From Bacteroidota bacterium (lineage in GTDB: Bacteria > Bacteroidota > Bacteroidia > 2-12-FULL-35-15), in assembly GCA_029237775.1 (NCBI GenBank), contig JAQZBR010000010.1, forward strand, positions 1 through 64,000: 64,000 nt of DNA, read 5' to 3'. Positions 18,501-26,495 of this stretch are shown piece by piece. The notes under the pieces are model-generated. The model did no database searches. It saw only the letters and a list, made by a program, of their open reading frames with translations, and was not told the origin of the DNA. Position 1 is the first letter of the stretch. Each line of letters begins with the position of its first letter. The position numbers were made by a program, and so were the translations under genes.

Positions 18501-20055
18501 GCTTTCAGGAGGAATGAACGGAAGCGGAGCTTTTGTAAAGATCGACACTGGTACGCTCACAGGTACGATCATCCATTCAATCACTTCGGGATCACGTTTC
18601 AGAAATGCACAGCGCCTTTTTAAACTCGATCAGAACAATATCATTGGAATTGTAAGCAATGACGTAAACACTACAGCATATCTCACAGTCTTTAAAATAA
18701 ATACACAAACGAACCAGTTCACAATTCTTTCAGATTTTGGAATGAATGATGGAAGTGGCTCTCACTTTGATATTGTGACTTGTCATGACACAACGCTGGT
18801 GAACATATCAACGTCACAGACTTTGGCCTGCGAAGGATCAACGGTTAACCTAATGGCAAGCTCGAACAATAGCAATATAACGCAAAAGCAATGGTTCTTC
18901 AGGAACACTGCAATTGCTGGAGCAAACACCGATAATCTTCAGATCCTTAATTTCAGCAGCTCTGATACCGGTGCCTATTATTGTCAATACTCCACAGTAT
19001 GCGGGCCGGTGAAAAGCAACATCATCACGGTCAACACTATCAACTGCGATTCAGTATACCCGGGAGATGCTAACCGAGACGGAATCACTGACAATACCGA
19101 CTTTTTAAACATCGCAGTCGCTGCTGCTGCTACCGGATCACCGCGAACTTTACAGGATAATTTGTGGTACGCGCATTATGCCAGTCAATGGCCGTACGCT
19201 TTTCAGGATAATGTTAACTATAAACATGCAGACTGCAATGGCGATGGAATAATTGACCTGAATGATACATCAGCAGTGATTCAAAACATGACCAACACAC
19301 ATATGGTCCCTTCTTTTTACTCTGTGGGTGATGAACCGGAAAGAAGTATTGTTTATCCTGCCTTACAAGTAGTAGCATCTGCGAATTATTTGTTACCTAA
19401 CCAACAAGCGTATCTTGATTTATTTCTTGTGAACGATTCACTCAACCCCTTGCCTTTGTACGGTTTAGCTTTGGATGTATCATTTGACAATAACCTTTTA
19501 CAGCCATTGTTTAATAATTTTACTTTTCAGAATAATTTTCTCTATAATAATTCTTCTGAAGGTTTTGATTATGCAAGAATCACACCCGGACTACTCGAAA
19601 CGGCCGAAACAAGGTTTAATCGTGGTGACACTTTGGGCGGTGGCTTTCTGGGAAGATTTAATTTCCGTACTACCGGCACAGGAACAGGAACGGCTGATAT
19701 CGGATTTAATATCAATACCGTTAAACTGATCAATAAATATGGGTGTGAAATTCCTATGGGCCTGATTCCGTTTAATCCTGTTTTTGTTGATTTTGCCCTA
19801 GGGCTTAACGGGCAGGCAGAAAAAGGAATACGTGTTGAGAATCATTCCTCAGACGGATTTTATATAATCAGAATGCAGCAGCACAAAGTATATTCAGCCA
19901 TTATGTATAATACTTTTGGTGAAAAGGTTAAGAACACAGAAGCTTTTACCGATCTTCTCCGTGTAAATACGGCAGATCTGGCAACCGGTATGTATTTTCT
20001 GGAACTCAGCTCGGTAAATGAAAGGATAGTGGAAAAAATAGTTATTAATAGATAA
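15556..20055 (+). CDS. Giant GloVer-repeat surface protein, T9SS cargo
   Basis: The protein has 1,499 residues. After a signal peptide (about 1-18), residues of roughly 50 to 1080 consist of repeated units with G-x-L-Y-G-x-x and GGGTMFSYNPA-type strands, matching the tandem GloVer repeat of Bacteroidota surface proteins. Then follow an Ig-like domain (about 1085-1165, ending CQYSTVCGPV), a dockerin-like pair of calcium loops (DANRDGITDNTDF, DCNGDGIIDLNDT), a cohesin-like segment (YGLALDVSFDNNLL) and a C-terminal T9SS sorting domain (TADLATGMYFLEL, IVEKIVINR). It is expected to be exported and displayed or released. The ligand is unknown. Confidence 0.88.
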   Translation: MKLRSLLISLLIVNVIYSQNKVVVPVYAGPNSSVGFLYSVDTTGTQNVHIHDFTKAADIGTNKSNKMIRHSNGMFYGVTAKTLEHPGCFFEFNPNNYSFRSIRNFDFKANFEDPNGQLYEASNGHVYGTIPNNYNFGGAAGIFEYDPTNDSLGVFFSFGVQNLSYGTINSSSRIDTNFTYLVYDHSSIYKLDHHSGSLSLVHFFSAEEGTPTSGLSFSNGKFYGVLDANVAGGCGSIYSIDPSNDQFQIEASGAASGMVFGSFTPAPSGILYGIGFTALNDPFIFKYDPATDSVSRLFMFDDYLVKSYPSHGALYVIGNKLYGLANEQNSNLLDYDIPYVFSYDLNTNVFTKEHYIDVAVAGQTIRASVASGNDIIVSSSDYGANGAGSLYKYNVVSHAVTVIEDFGPLHEYPTSMIINSAGKLVTTNENGGSYYYGELYQYDLTSNTYSEIYPFTADSTFGANPTGFLCELQPGTYLCNTNYGIQYQSGTLVILNPASGSNKIVYPHQQTNVTDPAGELVESNGYLYGLSVLGQIYRINMQTRFYEGLATVPDGSQPKGGLTMAANGRFYGTCSTGGTGTSGTLFEFDPATHTVVTKIHFSSVLHGKNPCGTMILAPDNKLYGVATLGGNFGGGTMFSYNPANNTITKLTNLGTGTIVGKWPEEGLRQMNATDLIGTMSAGGTNSKGSLFKYNYVTNTFTELVHFTTTSGINPESSPLEYNGKVYGLTYGSGVSSRTCIFEFDLSTGILRPVYKFQYYENGSYPKGVHLHNGKYYTFIATDNIIQENALWEHDPLSNTGQKIRLWTSPLMGTGNMRVTEATNGFWYISCSSGGANNLGTIVKLDPNTFTATKLLDRDSIISENTGKLQEYNGSLYNYSVRYGSPNTNGYIYKFDLSTNTYSVIQDFNSVGSLYSPTSMVVDQNGFAYCYSNYGGVNQPSTIKKVNLNTGAIVGSSTLPVNSGYNPNNNLVLASNGFLYASTLSGGMNGSGAFVKIDTGTLTGTIIHSITSGSRFRNAQRLFKLDQNNIIGIVSNDVNTTAYLTVFKINTQTNQFTILSDFGMNDGSGSHFDIVTCHDTTLVNISTSQTLACEGSTVNLMASSNNSNITQKQWFFRNTAIAGANTDNLQILNFSSSDTGAYYCQYSTVCGPVKSNIITVNTINCDSVYPGDANRDGITDNTDFLNIAVAAAATGSPRTLQDNLWYAHYASQWPYAFQDNVNYKHADCNGDGIIDLNDTSAVIQNMTNTHMVPSFYSVGDEPERSIVYPALQVVASANYLLPNQQAYLDLFLVNDSLNPLPLYGLALDVSFDNNLLQPLFNNFTFQNNFLYNNSSEGFDYARITPGLLETAETRFNRGDTLGGGFLGRFNFRTTGTGTGTADIGFNINTVKLINKYGCEIPMGLIPFNPVFVDFALGLNGQAEKGIRVENHSSDGFYIIRMQQHKVYSAIMYNTFGEKVKNTEAFTDLLRVNTADLATGMYFLELSSVNERIVEKIVINR

Positions 20056-20107
20056 TTAAGATCTCCGGGAATTACTTTATATATTTAGCATTATTAAAAT
20101 TTCAATT

Positions 20108-21163
20108 ATGAAAAAACTAGTACTCACTTTATTGACTGCAACTTTATTTTCTGCAGTTGTTAATGCTCAAACAGATAGCATTGTTAAAGCCAAAGTTCTG
20201 GATGACGGCTCACAGGATGCGGAAAAGTCGTACAATGCAGGAATTGAGGCCTTCGCCTCCAAAAATTTCCCGGTAGCCTTAAGCAGCTTTAGTGATGCGA
20301 TCTCAAAAAAGGCTGATTTCGAGCGTGCCTGGTACAACCGCGGGACTACGAAATTCGAAATGAAAGATTATAAGGGTGCTATAGAGGATTTCGATAAGGC
20401 CTTGACTCTTACGCAGAGCCCGGACAGCTATTTTAGCCGCGGACAAGCTAATTATGCTTTAGGAAATAAAGCTGCAGCGATGGAAGACTACACGAAAACG
20501 ATGACTCTGAAACCGGATTATGCACAAGCATATTACTATCGCGGAGGAATTAAATTCGAGGAAAAAGATTACAAGGCTGCGATAGATGATTTCACTTCTG
20601 CAATCAAGGTGAAGCCCGATTATGCATACGCCTACAACGATCGCGGAAGCGCAAAAAGAATGCTTGACGACCTCGAGGGGGCAATCAGTGATTACAATAA
20701 AGCACTTACAGCTAATTCCGAGATTGCATTTGCTTACAATAATATAGGAAGCGCAAAGCGTAAAAAGGGTGATTTCAAAGGCGCTATCAGTGATTACAAT
20801 GAAGCAGTACGAATTAAAAAAGATTACTACATCGCTTATAACAATCGTGGAAGTGCAAAATTCGATGCCGGTGACTACGCGGGTGCTGTAGAAGATTTCA
20901 ACAAAGCAATTTCATTAAAGGCAGATTACGCTTTTGCTTATAATAACAGAGCTGCAGCAAAGTTCAAATTGAAGGATTACAAAGGAAGCGCTGATGATTG
21001 TTCAAAGGCAATTCAGCTGAATGCATCTTATGGCGAAGCGTATCTGAATCGCGGTATAGCGAAAGAGATGCTGCGTGATGCTGCCGGAGCCTGCTCCGAC
21101 TGGAAGAAAGCAAAAGAGCTGGGTGTTGAATCGGCTGCCAATTATACCGGTGACTGTAAATAG
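20108..21163 (+). CDS. Secreted TPR-repeat protein
   Basis: The protein has 351 residues with a signal peptide ending near VNAQ (about residue 21). At least eight tetratricopeptide repeats follow, with the recurrent phrase YNNRGSAKFDAGDYAGAVED, and a C-terminal cysteine pair (GACSDW and GDCK). Periplasmic TPR proteins of this type act as assembly scaffolds in Bacteroidota. A candidate -7 box TATATTTA (20080-20087) precedes the ATG by 20 bases. It lies just upstream of the PorE-like gene and could share its process. It resembles cassette 1's product in architecture but is longer. Confidence 0.88.
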   Translation: MKKLVLTLLTATLFSAVVNAQTDSIVKAKVLDDGSQDAEKSYNAGIEAFASKNFPVALSSFSDAISKKADFERAWYNRGTTKFEMKDYKGAIEDFDKALTLTQSPDSYFSRGQANYALGNKAAAMEDYTKTMTLKPDYAQAYYYRGGIKFEEKDYKAAIDDFTSAIKVKPDYAYAYNDRGSAKRMLDDLEGAISDYNKALTANSEIAFAYNNIGSAKRKKGDFKGAISDYNEAVRIKKDYYIAYNNRGSAKFDAGDYAGAVEDFNKAISLKADYAFAYNNRAAAKFKLKDYKGSADDCSKAIQLNASYGEAYLNRGIAKEMLRDAAGACSDWKKAKELGVESAANYTGDCK

Positions 21164-21208
21164 TATATTGGGAGATTGGTGAATTAGTTTATTAGGGCCG
21201 GGAAGTCT

Positions 21209-21246
21209 GTTCGAGTATTTTTCTTTTCGAAAAATGTATCGAGAAC
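21209..21246. repeat. Short inverted repeat (TCGAGTA / TGTATCGAGAAC type)
   Basis: GTTCGAGTATTTTTC and GAAAAATGTATCGAGAAC pair imperfectly around a five-base loop. The same words (TCTCGATACA and GTACTCGAA) recur at 24653-24691. It lies in the gap between the TPR and PorE-like genes. Confidence 0.5.
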
Positions 21247-21284
21247 GGCTAAATAAAATTTAAAATCAAATATTTAAATAATAT

Positions 21285-23339
21285 ATGAAAAAGATCATAA
21301 CCTTATTAGCGATTGTTTTTTCGACAGCGACCATCCTGGCACAAAACGTTGAGTTCACGAAAGAAAATTTCAAGGAAAATAAAGACGGTCTGAAAGAGGC
21401 AAGAAACAACATCGAAGCCGGTGATAAATTTTTTGAGCAGGGCTCTGTGTTTTATAAGCAGGCAATCGATCCTTATCTTCTTGCAAATAAATTTAACCCT
21501 AACAATGCCCTTCTTAATTTCAAGATAGGGAAGAGTTATTTGTATTCGAACTTTAAATTAAAATCAATTCCATTTCTTGAAAAGGCGATCCAGTTAAACC
21601 CGAATGTTGATCCTCAGATCCATTATGTTATGGCAAAAGCATACCATTTGGATATGCAATGGGATAAAGCTATTTCAGAATATAAAGCCTTTCAATCCAC
21701 TATTAAAGATGTAGGTGAATTTAAAGAACTTATAGAGGAAGTAAATAAACACATCACTGAATGTTTGACAGGAAAGGAAATGGTGAAAAATCCACTTCGT
21801 GTTTTTGTTGATAATGTTGGCGCTGAGATCAACTCTCAATATCCGGACTACGGGCCTGTAATTTCAGCCGATGAGTCGGTAATGCTTTTCACATCCCGCA
21901 GGCCAAATACTACCGGAGGATTGATCGATCCGGGCATCAATGAATTCTTCGAGGACATTTATATCACCACAAAAAAAGACGGCAAATGGACTCCTGCGCA
22001 AAACATGGGTAAACCGGTTAACACAGAGGATCATGATGCGAATTCAGGCTTATCTGCTGACGGACAACGTTTCCTTATTTACATTGGAAAGAATAACGGT
22101 GATCTTTACGAAGCAGAATTAAAAGGTGATTCATGGAGCAAGCCTGAACGTATGAACAAGAATATCAATACTGATTTCCACGAATCCTCTGCATGTTATA
22201 CTCCTGACGGCAAGTCGGTTTACTTTGTTTCAGACAAACCGCAGGATGGGCTCGGTGACCGCGACATCTTTATGTCTGTGAAAGATGAAAAAGGCAAATG
22301 GGGTAAGGCTGTTAATCTGGGACCTACAATAAACACTCCTTACGGTGAAGAAGGAGTATTTATTCATCCTGACGGCAAAACAATGTATTTCAGTTCTCAG
22401 GGGCATAAAACAATGGGTGGTTATGATATTTTTAAAACCGTGCTGGAGAACGGAAAATGGTCAACACCTGTAAACCTTGGATACCCTGTTAATACGCCTG
22501 ACGATGACGTATTCTTTGTTACCTCTGCAAGTGGTAAGCATGGATATTATGCATCGTTCAATGCTAATGGATTCGGGGAAAAAGATATTTACATGATCAC
22601 ATTCCTTGGAAATGAAAAACCGATGGTGATGAACAATGAAGATAATTTAATAGCAAGTCTTACTGCTCCGGTTAAAGAAACGGTGATGGCTCCTGTAGTG
22701 GAAATTAAAGATGCTCAGCTCACGATATTAAAAGGTGTAGTGACAGATGATGTTACGAAAAAACCGCTTGAAGCGACTATCGATATCGTTGACAATTTAA
22801 AGAATGAAATGATCGCAAGCTTTACTTCGAACAGCGCATCAGGAAAATACCTCGTATCACTTCCTGCAGGACGTAATTACGGGATCGCAGTAAGAAAAGA
22901 TAATTACCTTTTCCATTCTGAGAACTTCGACATTCCTAAAACCGCGGCATATTCTGAAGTTGTAAAGGATGTTGCCCTGAAGAATATTTCGGTTGGAAAC
23001 AAGATCGTTTTAAAGAATATCTTCTTTGATTTCGACAAGGCTACATTACGCCCTGAATCAACAAATGAGCTGGAGCTGCTTATAAAATTACTCCATGATG
23101 TACCAACATTGAAGATCGAGATCTCCGGACATACTGATTCAAAAGGTGCAGATGCTTACAACAAAACATTATCAAATAACCGCGCTAAATCTGTTGTTGA
23201 CTATCTGATCGCCAAAGGTATTACAGCCGATCGCTTAACTGCAGTTGGTTTCGGGGAAGAACAGCCTATCGGTTCAAATGATACCGAAGAAGGAAGACAA
23301 ATGAACAGGAGAACCGAGTTTAAGATCCTGAGTAAGTAG
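21285..23339 (+). CDS. PorE-like OmpA-family protein (TPR, PD40 propeller, CRD, OmpA)
   Basis: The protein has 684 residues. Domains in order: signal peptide (about 1-20, ending ILAQ), an N-terminal TPR region (about 40-165), WD40-like PD40 repeats forming a propeller (about 185-440, with SADESVMLFTSRR, SADGQRFLIY, TPDGKSVYFVSD, HPDGKTMYFSSQG), a carboxypeptidase-regulatory-like domain (about 480-560) and an OmpA C-terminal peptidoglycan-binding domain (FFDFDKATLRPES, SGHTDSKGADAYN, LSNNRAKSV). This order is that of PorE, a T9SS-associated protein that anchors the machine to the cell wall. Paralogues with the same layout exist, so the PorE label is likely rather than certain. Confidence 0.85.
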   Translation: MKKIITLLAIVFSTATILAQNVEFTKENFKENKDGLKEARNNIEAGDKFFEQGSVFYKQAIDPYLLANKFNPNNALLNFKIGKSYLYSNFKLKSIPFLEKAIQLNPNVDPQIHYVMAKAYHLDMQWDKAISEYKAFQSTIKDVGEFKELIEEVNKHITECLTGKEMVKNPLRVFVDNVGAEINSQYPDYGPVISADESVMLFTSRRPNTTGGLIDPGINEFFEDIYITTKKDGKWTPAQNMGKPVNTEDHDANSGLSADGQRFLIYIGKNNGDLYEAELKGDSWSKPERMNKNINTDFHESSACYTPDGKSVYFVSDKPQDGLGDRDIFMSVKDEKGKWGKAVNLGPTINTPYGEEGVFIHPDGKTMYFSSQGHKTMGGYDIFKTVLENGKWSTPVNLGYPVNTPDDDVFFVTSASGKHGYYASFNANGFGEKDIYMITFLGNEKPMVMNNEDNLIASLTAPVKETVMAPVVEIKDAQLTILKGVVTDDVTKKPLEATIDIVDNLKNEMIASFTSNSASGKYLVSLPAGRNYGIAVRKDNYLFHSENFDIPKTAAYSEVVKDVALKNISVGNKIVLKNIFFDFDKATLRPESTNELELLIKLLHDVPTLKIEISGHTDSKGADAYNKTLSNNRAKSVVDYLIAKGITADRLTAVGFGEEQPIGSNDTEEGRQMNRRTEFKILSK

Positions 23340-23353
23340 AGACCTCACCCCTG

Positions 23354-23379
23354 CCCCTCTCCAAAAGAGAGGGGTTTTT
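23354..23379 (+). terminator. Terminator of the PorE-like gene
   Basis: CCCCTCTC, loop CAAAA, GAGAGGGG, then TTTTT, 14 bases after the stop codon. Confidence 0.75.
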
Positions 23380-23462
23380 AACATCCTGCTTTCATATTCA
23401 ACTCAATCACTTTGGCCTTTGGTGCCTTAGTCCATAAGGACTCCTTCGGAGTGGTAAACAAC

Positions 23463-24149
23463 ATGGAAAGAAAAATAATCATCACCGAAGACGGGTCACA
23501 TTCCATTCACATTCCTGAGCTGAATGAAAATTATCATTCAACACACGGAGCTATACAGGAATCGTTACATGTTTTCATTGAAGCAGGATTAAAAAAAGCT
23601 CTTGCAGAAAACCTGAGTTCTGTGTTACATATTCTCGAGGTTGGTATGGGAACCGGCCTGAACTTATTATTAAGTTATATCGAAACCCGTGAAATAGCGG
23701 TATCAGTAAACTACACTGCGATTGAAGCTTTTCCGCTTGAAGGTGAATTTATTCAAAAATTAAATTATGCTGATCTTTTGAGCAATTCATTGCAGGTGCC
23801 TGTAAAAGGAATCTTTGAAAAGATCCATTCATGTTCGTGGGAAAAAGAAATTGAACTATCAGATAATTTTAATTTAAAAAAGTTAAAATCCACACTTCAA
23901 ACGGCCGATCTTAAAAATGAATTTTATGATCTGATCTACTACGATGCTTTCGGCCCGCCAGTGCAACCCGGAATGTGGACAGAGGATATCTTTCTACGTC
24001 TTTATAATTCAATGGCCGCGGGAGGCGCGCTTGTCACCTATTGCGCAAAAGGAGAAGTGAAACGTATTTTAAAAAGAAGCGGCTTTGACGTAGAGTCACT
24101 ACCCGGGCCTCCGGGAAAAAGGGAAATGGTAAGAGCGGTGAAAATATAA
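23463..24149 (+). CDS. mnmD: tRNA 5-methylaminomethyl-2-thiouridine methyltransferase (MnmD type)
   Basis: The protein has 228 residues from the ATG at 23463 (MERKIIITEDGSHS); an upstream TTG frame has no family-like sequence. MnmD completes the mnm5s2U34 wobble modification by methylating the nm5U intermediate with S-adenosylmethionine. The SAM-binding loop GMGTGLNLLL, the acidic contact TAIEAFPLE, the active-site stretch YYDAFGPPVQPGMWT and the terminal PGPPGKREMVRA are diagnostic. In many gammaproteobacteria this domain is fused in MnmC; here it stands alone, as usual in Bacteroidota. Cytosolic. Confidence 0.92.
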   Translation: MERKIIITEDGSHSIHIPELNENYHSTHGAIQESLHVFIEAGLKKALAENLSSVLHILEVGMGTGLNLLLSYIETREIAVSVNYTAIEAFPLEGEFIQKLNYADLLSNSLQVPVKGIFEKIHSCSWEKEIELSDNFNLKKLKSTLQTADLKNEFYDLIYYDAFGPPVQPGMWTEDIFLRLYNSMAAGGALVTYCAKGEVKRILKRSGFDVESLPGPPGKREMVRAVKI

Positions 24150-24162
24150 TGTTCAGGCTACC

Positions 24163-24245
24163 GTCATTACGAGCGGAGCGAAGTAATCTCCACGAACAGG
24201 ATTCAATGCCTCTATGTGAGATTGCTTCGCTCCGCTCGCAATGAC
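24163..24245. repeat. Palindromic repeat, GTCATTGCGAGCGGAGCGAAGC family
   Basis: Arms of 28 bp (24163-24190 and 24218-24245) are inverse copies with two mismatches, around a 27-base spacer. The word GAGCGGAGCGAAG is typical of a dispersed REP-like or MITE-like element found in many genomes. It fills most of the 120-bp gap between mnmD and the cupin gene. Confidence 0.75.
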
Positions 24246-24269
24246 ATCCTAACATAATTGATCATATAA

Positions 24270-24629
24270 ATGAAAGCCTACAAATTAATAAACATCAATA
24301 AAACCGAATCATCTTTCATAGAAGGGGAAGTTCCCGACCTCATTCATATTGATGCGGATCATTTCTTTGCACAAAAAGATATCGGTAATCTTGAACTAAC
24401 GTTACATCCTGCACCACGTTATCAATTTGTTGTCACGTTAAAGGGCAAATTGAAATTCACTGTAAGTAACGGTGATTCATTTATCATTGAACCGGGGATC
24501 TTATTGATCGCGAAAGATCTTGAAGGTCCGGGGCATTCATGGGATATTATCGATGGCGAGATCTGGGAAAGAATTTATATTGTCATGAAGAATGATGGCG
24601 ATGATCATTTTGTTGCTATGAAACGTTAA
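24270..24629 (+). CDS. Small cupin-domain protein
   Basis: The protein has 119 residues. A single cupin barrel is suggested by successive beta strands around GDSFIIEPGILLIAKDLEGPGHSW and an upstream RYQFVVTLKGKLKFTV. The classic metal-ligand triad of histidines is only partly present (HPAPRY, GHSW), so metal binding is uncertain. Cytosolic, with no signal. Function unknown; such proteins often bind small molecules or sugars. No operon partner is evident. Confidence 0.65.
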   Translation: MKAYKLININKTESSFIEGEVPDLIHIDADHFFAQKDIGNLELTLHPAPRYQFVVTLKGKLKFTVSNGDSFIIEPGILLIAKDLEGPGHSWDIIDGEIWERIYIVMKNDGDDHFVAMKR

Positions 24630-24639
24630 TGGTTAATGG

Positions 24640-24753
24640 TTAAACCGCCCGCTTTCTCGATACACTCCCTGCGGCCGTACTCGAAATGACCACGCACCAG
24701 AATCAAATTCTCTGCGGCCCTCAGCTTAAACTCAGCGTTCTCTGCGGTTAACC
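24640..24753. repeat. Two dispersed-repeat fragments
   Basis: 24653-24691 carries TTTCTCGATACACTCC and GTACTCGAAATGACC, the same words as the element at 21209. 24705-24752 carries CTCTGCGGCCC and CTCAGCGTTCTCTGCGGTTA, the same family that frames the GxxExxY gene at 59825-60449. Nothing else is seen in this gap. Confidence 0.55.
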
Positions 24754-25965
24754 TCACTTAACGACCACCTTCAACGATGGATACCTGATATAACAACCCG
24801 CAGAATCATTCTCTACAACACCTACAGACCCTGACCGTTTACCAAAGTTCAATTTAATGCTGCTTTGATTTTCCGCGCCATCAGGGAACGCATCATCGGG
24901 ATATGTCCAACTGTAGGTGGAACCTTTGTAAAAAGGAACAGAATATTCAACAGCCTTCTCTCCTTCTGAAATATCAGTTTTACCCGAGATCTTGGGCTCC
25001 GGAATCAAACCAAAATCTATTGCCGTCCAGTAAGTAGCAAAAAAATCGTCATCAGTCGAAAACGGAACCATCTTACCCCCTTCATCACGACAGTCACCCG
25101 GATTGATCATCAGCGCATGTCCAATATTTTTAACATCATAATACGTCACCACATTCTCTTTTTCGGAATTCTTATAAGTGTATTTTCTGATGTTTACATT
25201 ATTAGCAAAATCCCTGATCGTATCTGTCGCAAGCGTATCAATTCCATGCAGGTTCGTCCACTGCTCCACAAGCTCATGTGCGTTTTTGTGATTTACCACA
25301 ATATCCCTCCTCCCCTGGTAAATAATAATTTTTGGATAAGCTTTTTTATAGGCCGGGTTCTGATCTCTCACAAGATCGCCCCACTCTTTAGGCGACCGGT
25401 TAACCCAGCCCATCATTGCACTGGTGGTTGTGAGCATGTTCACTGCCGATTTATAAGGACCTCCGGCAAAAATTGCACCTGTGTTAAAGGTTCCCGGGTA
25501 ATCTGCAAGCATAACAACTGCCATTGCTGCACCTGCCGACAATCCCGTTATAAAAACTTTTGAAGAATCCACTTTCTCATCCTTCATGAACTGATCGATC
25601 ATTTGTTTGATGCTTCCGCATTCACCTCTGTCTCTATCAATATCCGCAGCCCTGTACCAGTCGAAGCACATGCTTGGGTTATTGCTCGCTTTCTGCTGTG
25701 GATACAACACATGAAAACCGTAACTATCTGCAAGCTTATTCCAGCCACTTTGCTCAGAAACAAGCTGTGCCGATTGCGAACAGCCGTGCAGGACAACGAC
25801 AAGAGGCTTAGCCTTAATATTATTCATAGGAGAATATGAATACATGGTAAGATTCCCGGGATTAGTTCCGAAATAGCCTGTCTCCTTTAAAACCTGCTGA
25901 CCGTAAAAATACTGAGAGGAGAGACAAATAAGGATGGTCCAAAGGAAATGGAAGATAGCTCTCAC
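24754..25965 (-). CDS. Secreted PHB-depolymerase-type esterase
   Basis: The protein has 403 residues with a signal peptide (about 1-22, ending YFYGQ). The alpha/beta-hydrolase core matches the extracellular PHB depolymerase / Esterase_phd family: oxyanion region VVLHGCSQSA (about 55-64), CFDWYRA, nucleophile GLSAG (Ser at about 143) and a histidine in IGHALMIN. Such enzymes hydrolyse polyhydroxyalkanoates or feruloyl and acetyl esters. A C-terminal extension of about 80 residues is beta-rich and may be a binding module. No T9SS domain is apparent. The substrate is unresolved. Confidence 0.85.
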   Translation of the reverse strand: MRAIFHFLWTILICLSSQYFYGQQVLKETGYFGTNPGNLTMYSYSPMNNIKAKPLVVVLHGCSQSAQLVSEQSGWNKLADSYGFHVLYPQQKASNNPSMCFDWYRAADIDRDRGECGSIKQMIDQFMKDEKVDSSKVFITGLSAGAAMAVVMLADYPGTFNTGAIFAGGPYKSAVNMLTTTSAMMGWVNRSPKEWGDLVRDQNPAYKKAYPKIIIYQGRRDIVVNHKNAHELVEQWTNLHGIDTLATDTIRDFANNVNIRKYTYKNSEKENVVTYYDVKNIGHALMINPGDCRDEGGKMVPFSTDDDFFATYWTAIDFGLIPEPKISGKTDISEGEKAVEYSVPFYKGSTYSWTYPDDAFPDGAENQSSIKLNFGKRSGSVGVVENDSAGCYIRYPSLKVVVK

Positions 25966-26003
25966 AAATACGCAGAATTAGTTTTAATCCCTGTAAATTT
26001 ATA

Positions 26004-26011
26004 TAATTTTG
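26004..26011 (+). promoter_or_regulatory. Bacteroidota -7 box directly before the NUDIX start
   Basis: TAATTTTG matches TAnnTTTG exactly. Only four bases separate it from the ATG at 26016, which would make the message leaderless or nearly so. A weak TTTT at 25982-25985 sits at -33 spacing. Confidence 0.5.
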
Positions 26012-26015
26012 TCCC

Positions 26016-26471
26016 ATGGCGATGAAACATTTTAATGTGCGGGTGTATGGGATCCTGGTTCTTAACAACAAGGTGCTTGTTTGTGATGAGCTGATCAAGG
26101 GACATGAAGTTACTAAGTTTCCCGGAGGCGGACTGGAGCATGGAGAGGGCACAGTAGATTGCCTGAAAAGGGAATTCATGGAAGAGACAAATCAGGAGAT
26201 TAAAGTGACTGAACATTTTTATACAACTGATTATTATCAGCAATCGGCATACAACCCTAATCACCAGATCTTAAGCATTTATTACATTGTTAAACCGGTA
26301 GCCGAATTCAAGGTTAAAAGCACCGAAAAGATCTTTGATTTCGAAGGAAAGAAAACTTATATCCAAACCTTCAGATGGCTGGAGCTGGATACTATCAGTG
26401 GAAATGATTTCACACTTCCTATCGATAAGATTGTTGGCGATATGCTCGCGCAAAAACTAAAAAAGCCCTGA
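26016..26471 (+). CDS. NUDIX hydrolase
   Basis: The protein has 151 residues. The Nudix box runs from Gly38 to about residue 60 (GGGLEHGEG then REFMEET), with REFMEE at 52-57 intact; the usual final glycine is Asn59. NUDIX enzymes hydrolyse nucleoside diphosphates linked to another group; the substrate is not evident. Cytosolic. The start could be the first or third codon (MAMK). The stop lies inside a hairpin that also serves apaG from the other side. Confidence 0.88.
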   Translation: MAMKHFNVRVYGILVLNNKVLVCDELIKGHEVTKFPGGGLEHGEGTVDCLKREFMEETNQEIKVTEHFYTTDYYQQSAYNPNHQILSIYYIVKPVAEFKVKSTEKIFDFEGKKTYIQTFRWLELDTISGNDFTLPIDKIVGDMLAQKLKKP

Positions 26472-26490
26472 TAAATTATCAGGGCTTTTT
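26461..26490. terminator. Bidirectional terminator between NUDIX and apaG
   Basis: AAAAGCCCTGATA and its inverse TATCAGGGCTTTTT form a strong stem with A and T tracts on both sides. It overlaps the NUDIX stop codon and lies 5 bases from the apaG stop. Confidence 0.85.
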
Positions 26491-26495
26491 AAATA

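Noticed and set aside
23412-23462. Upstream extension of mnmD from a TTG codon
   Set aside because: The extra 17 codons do not resemble the family and the ATG at 23463 begins the conserved sequence.
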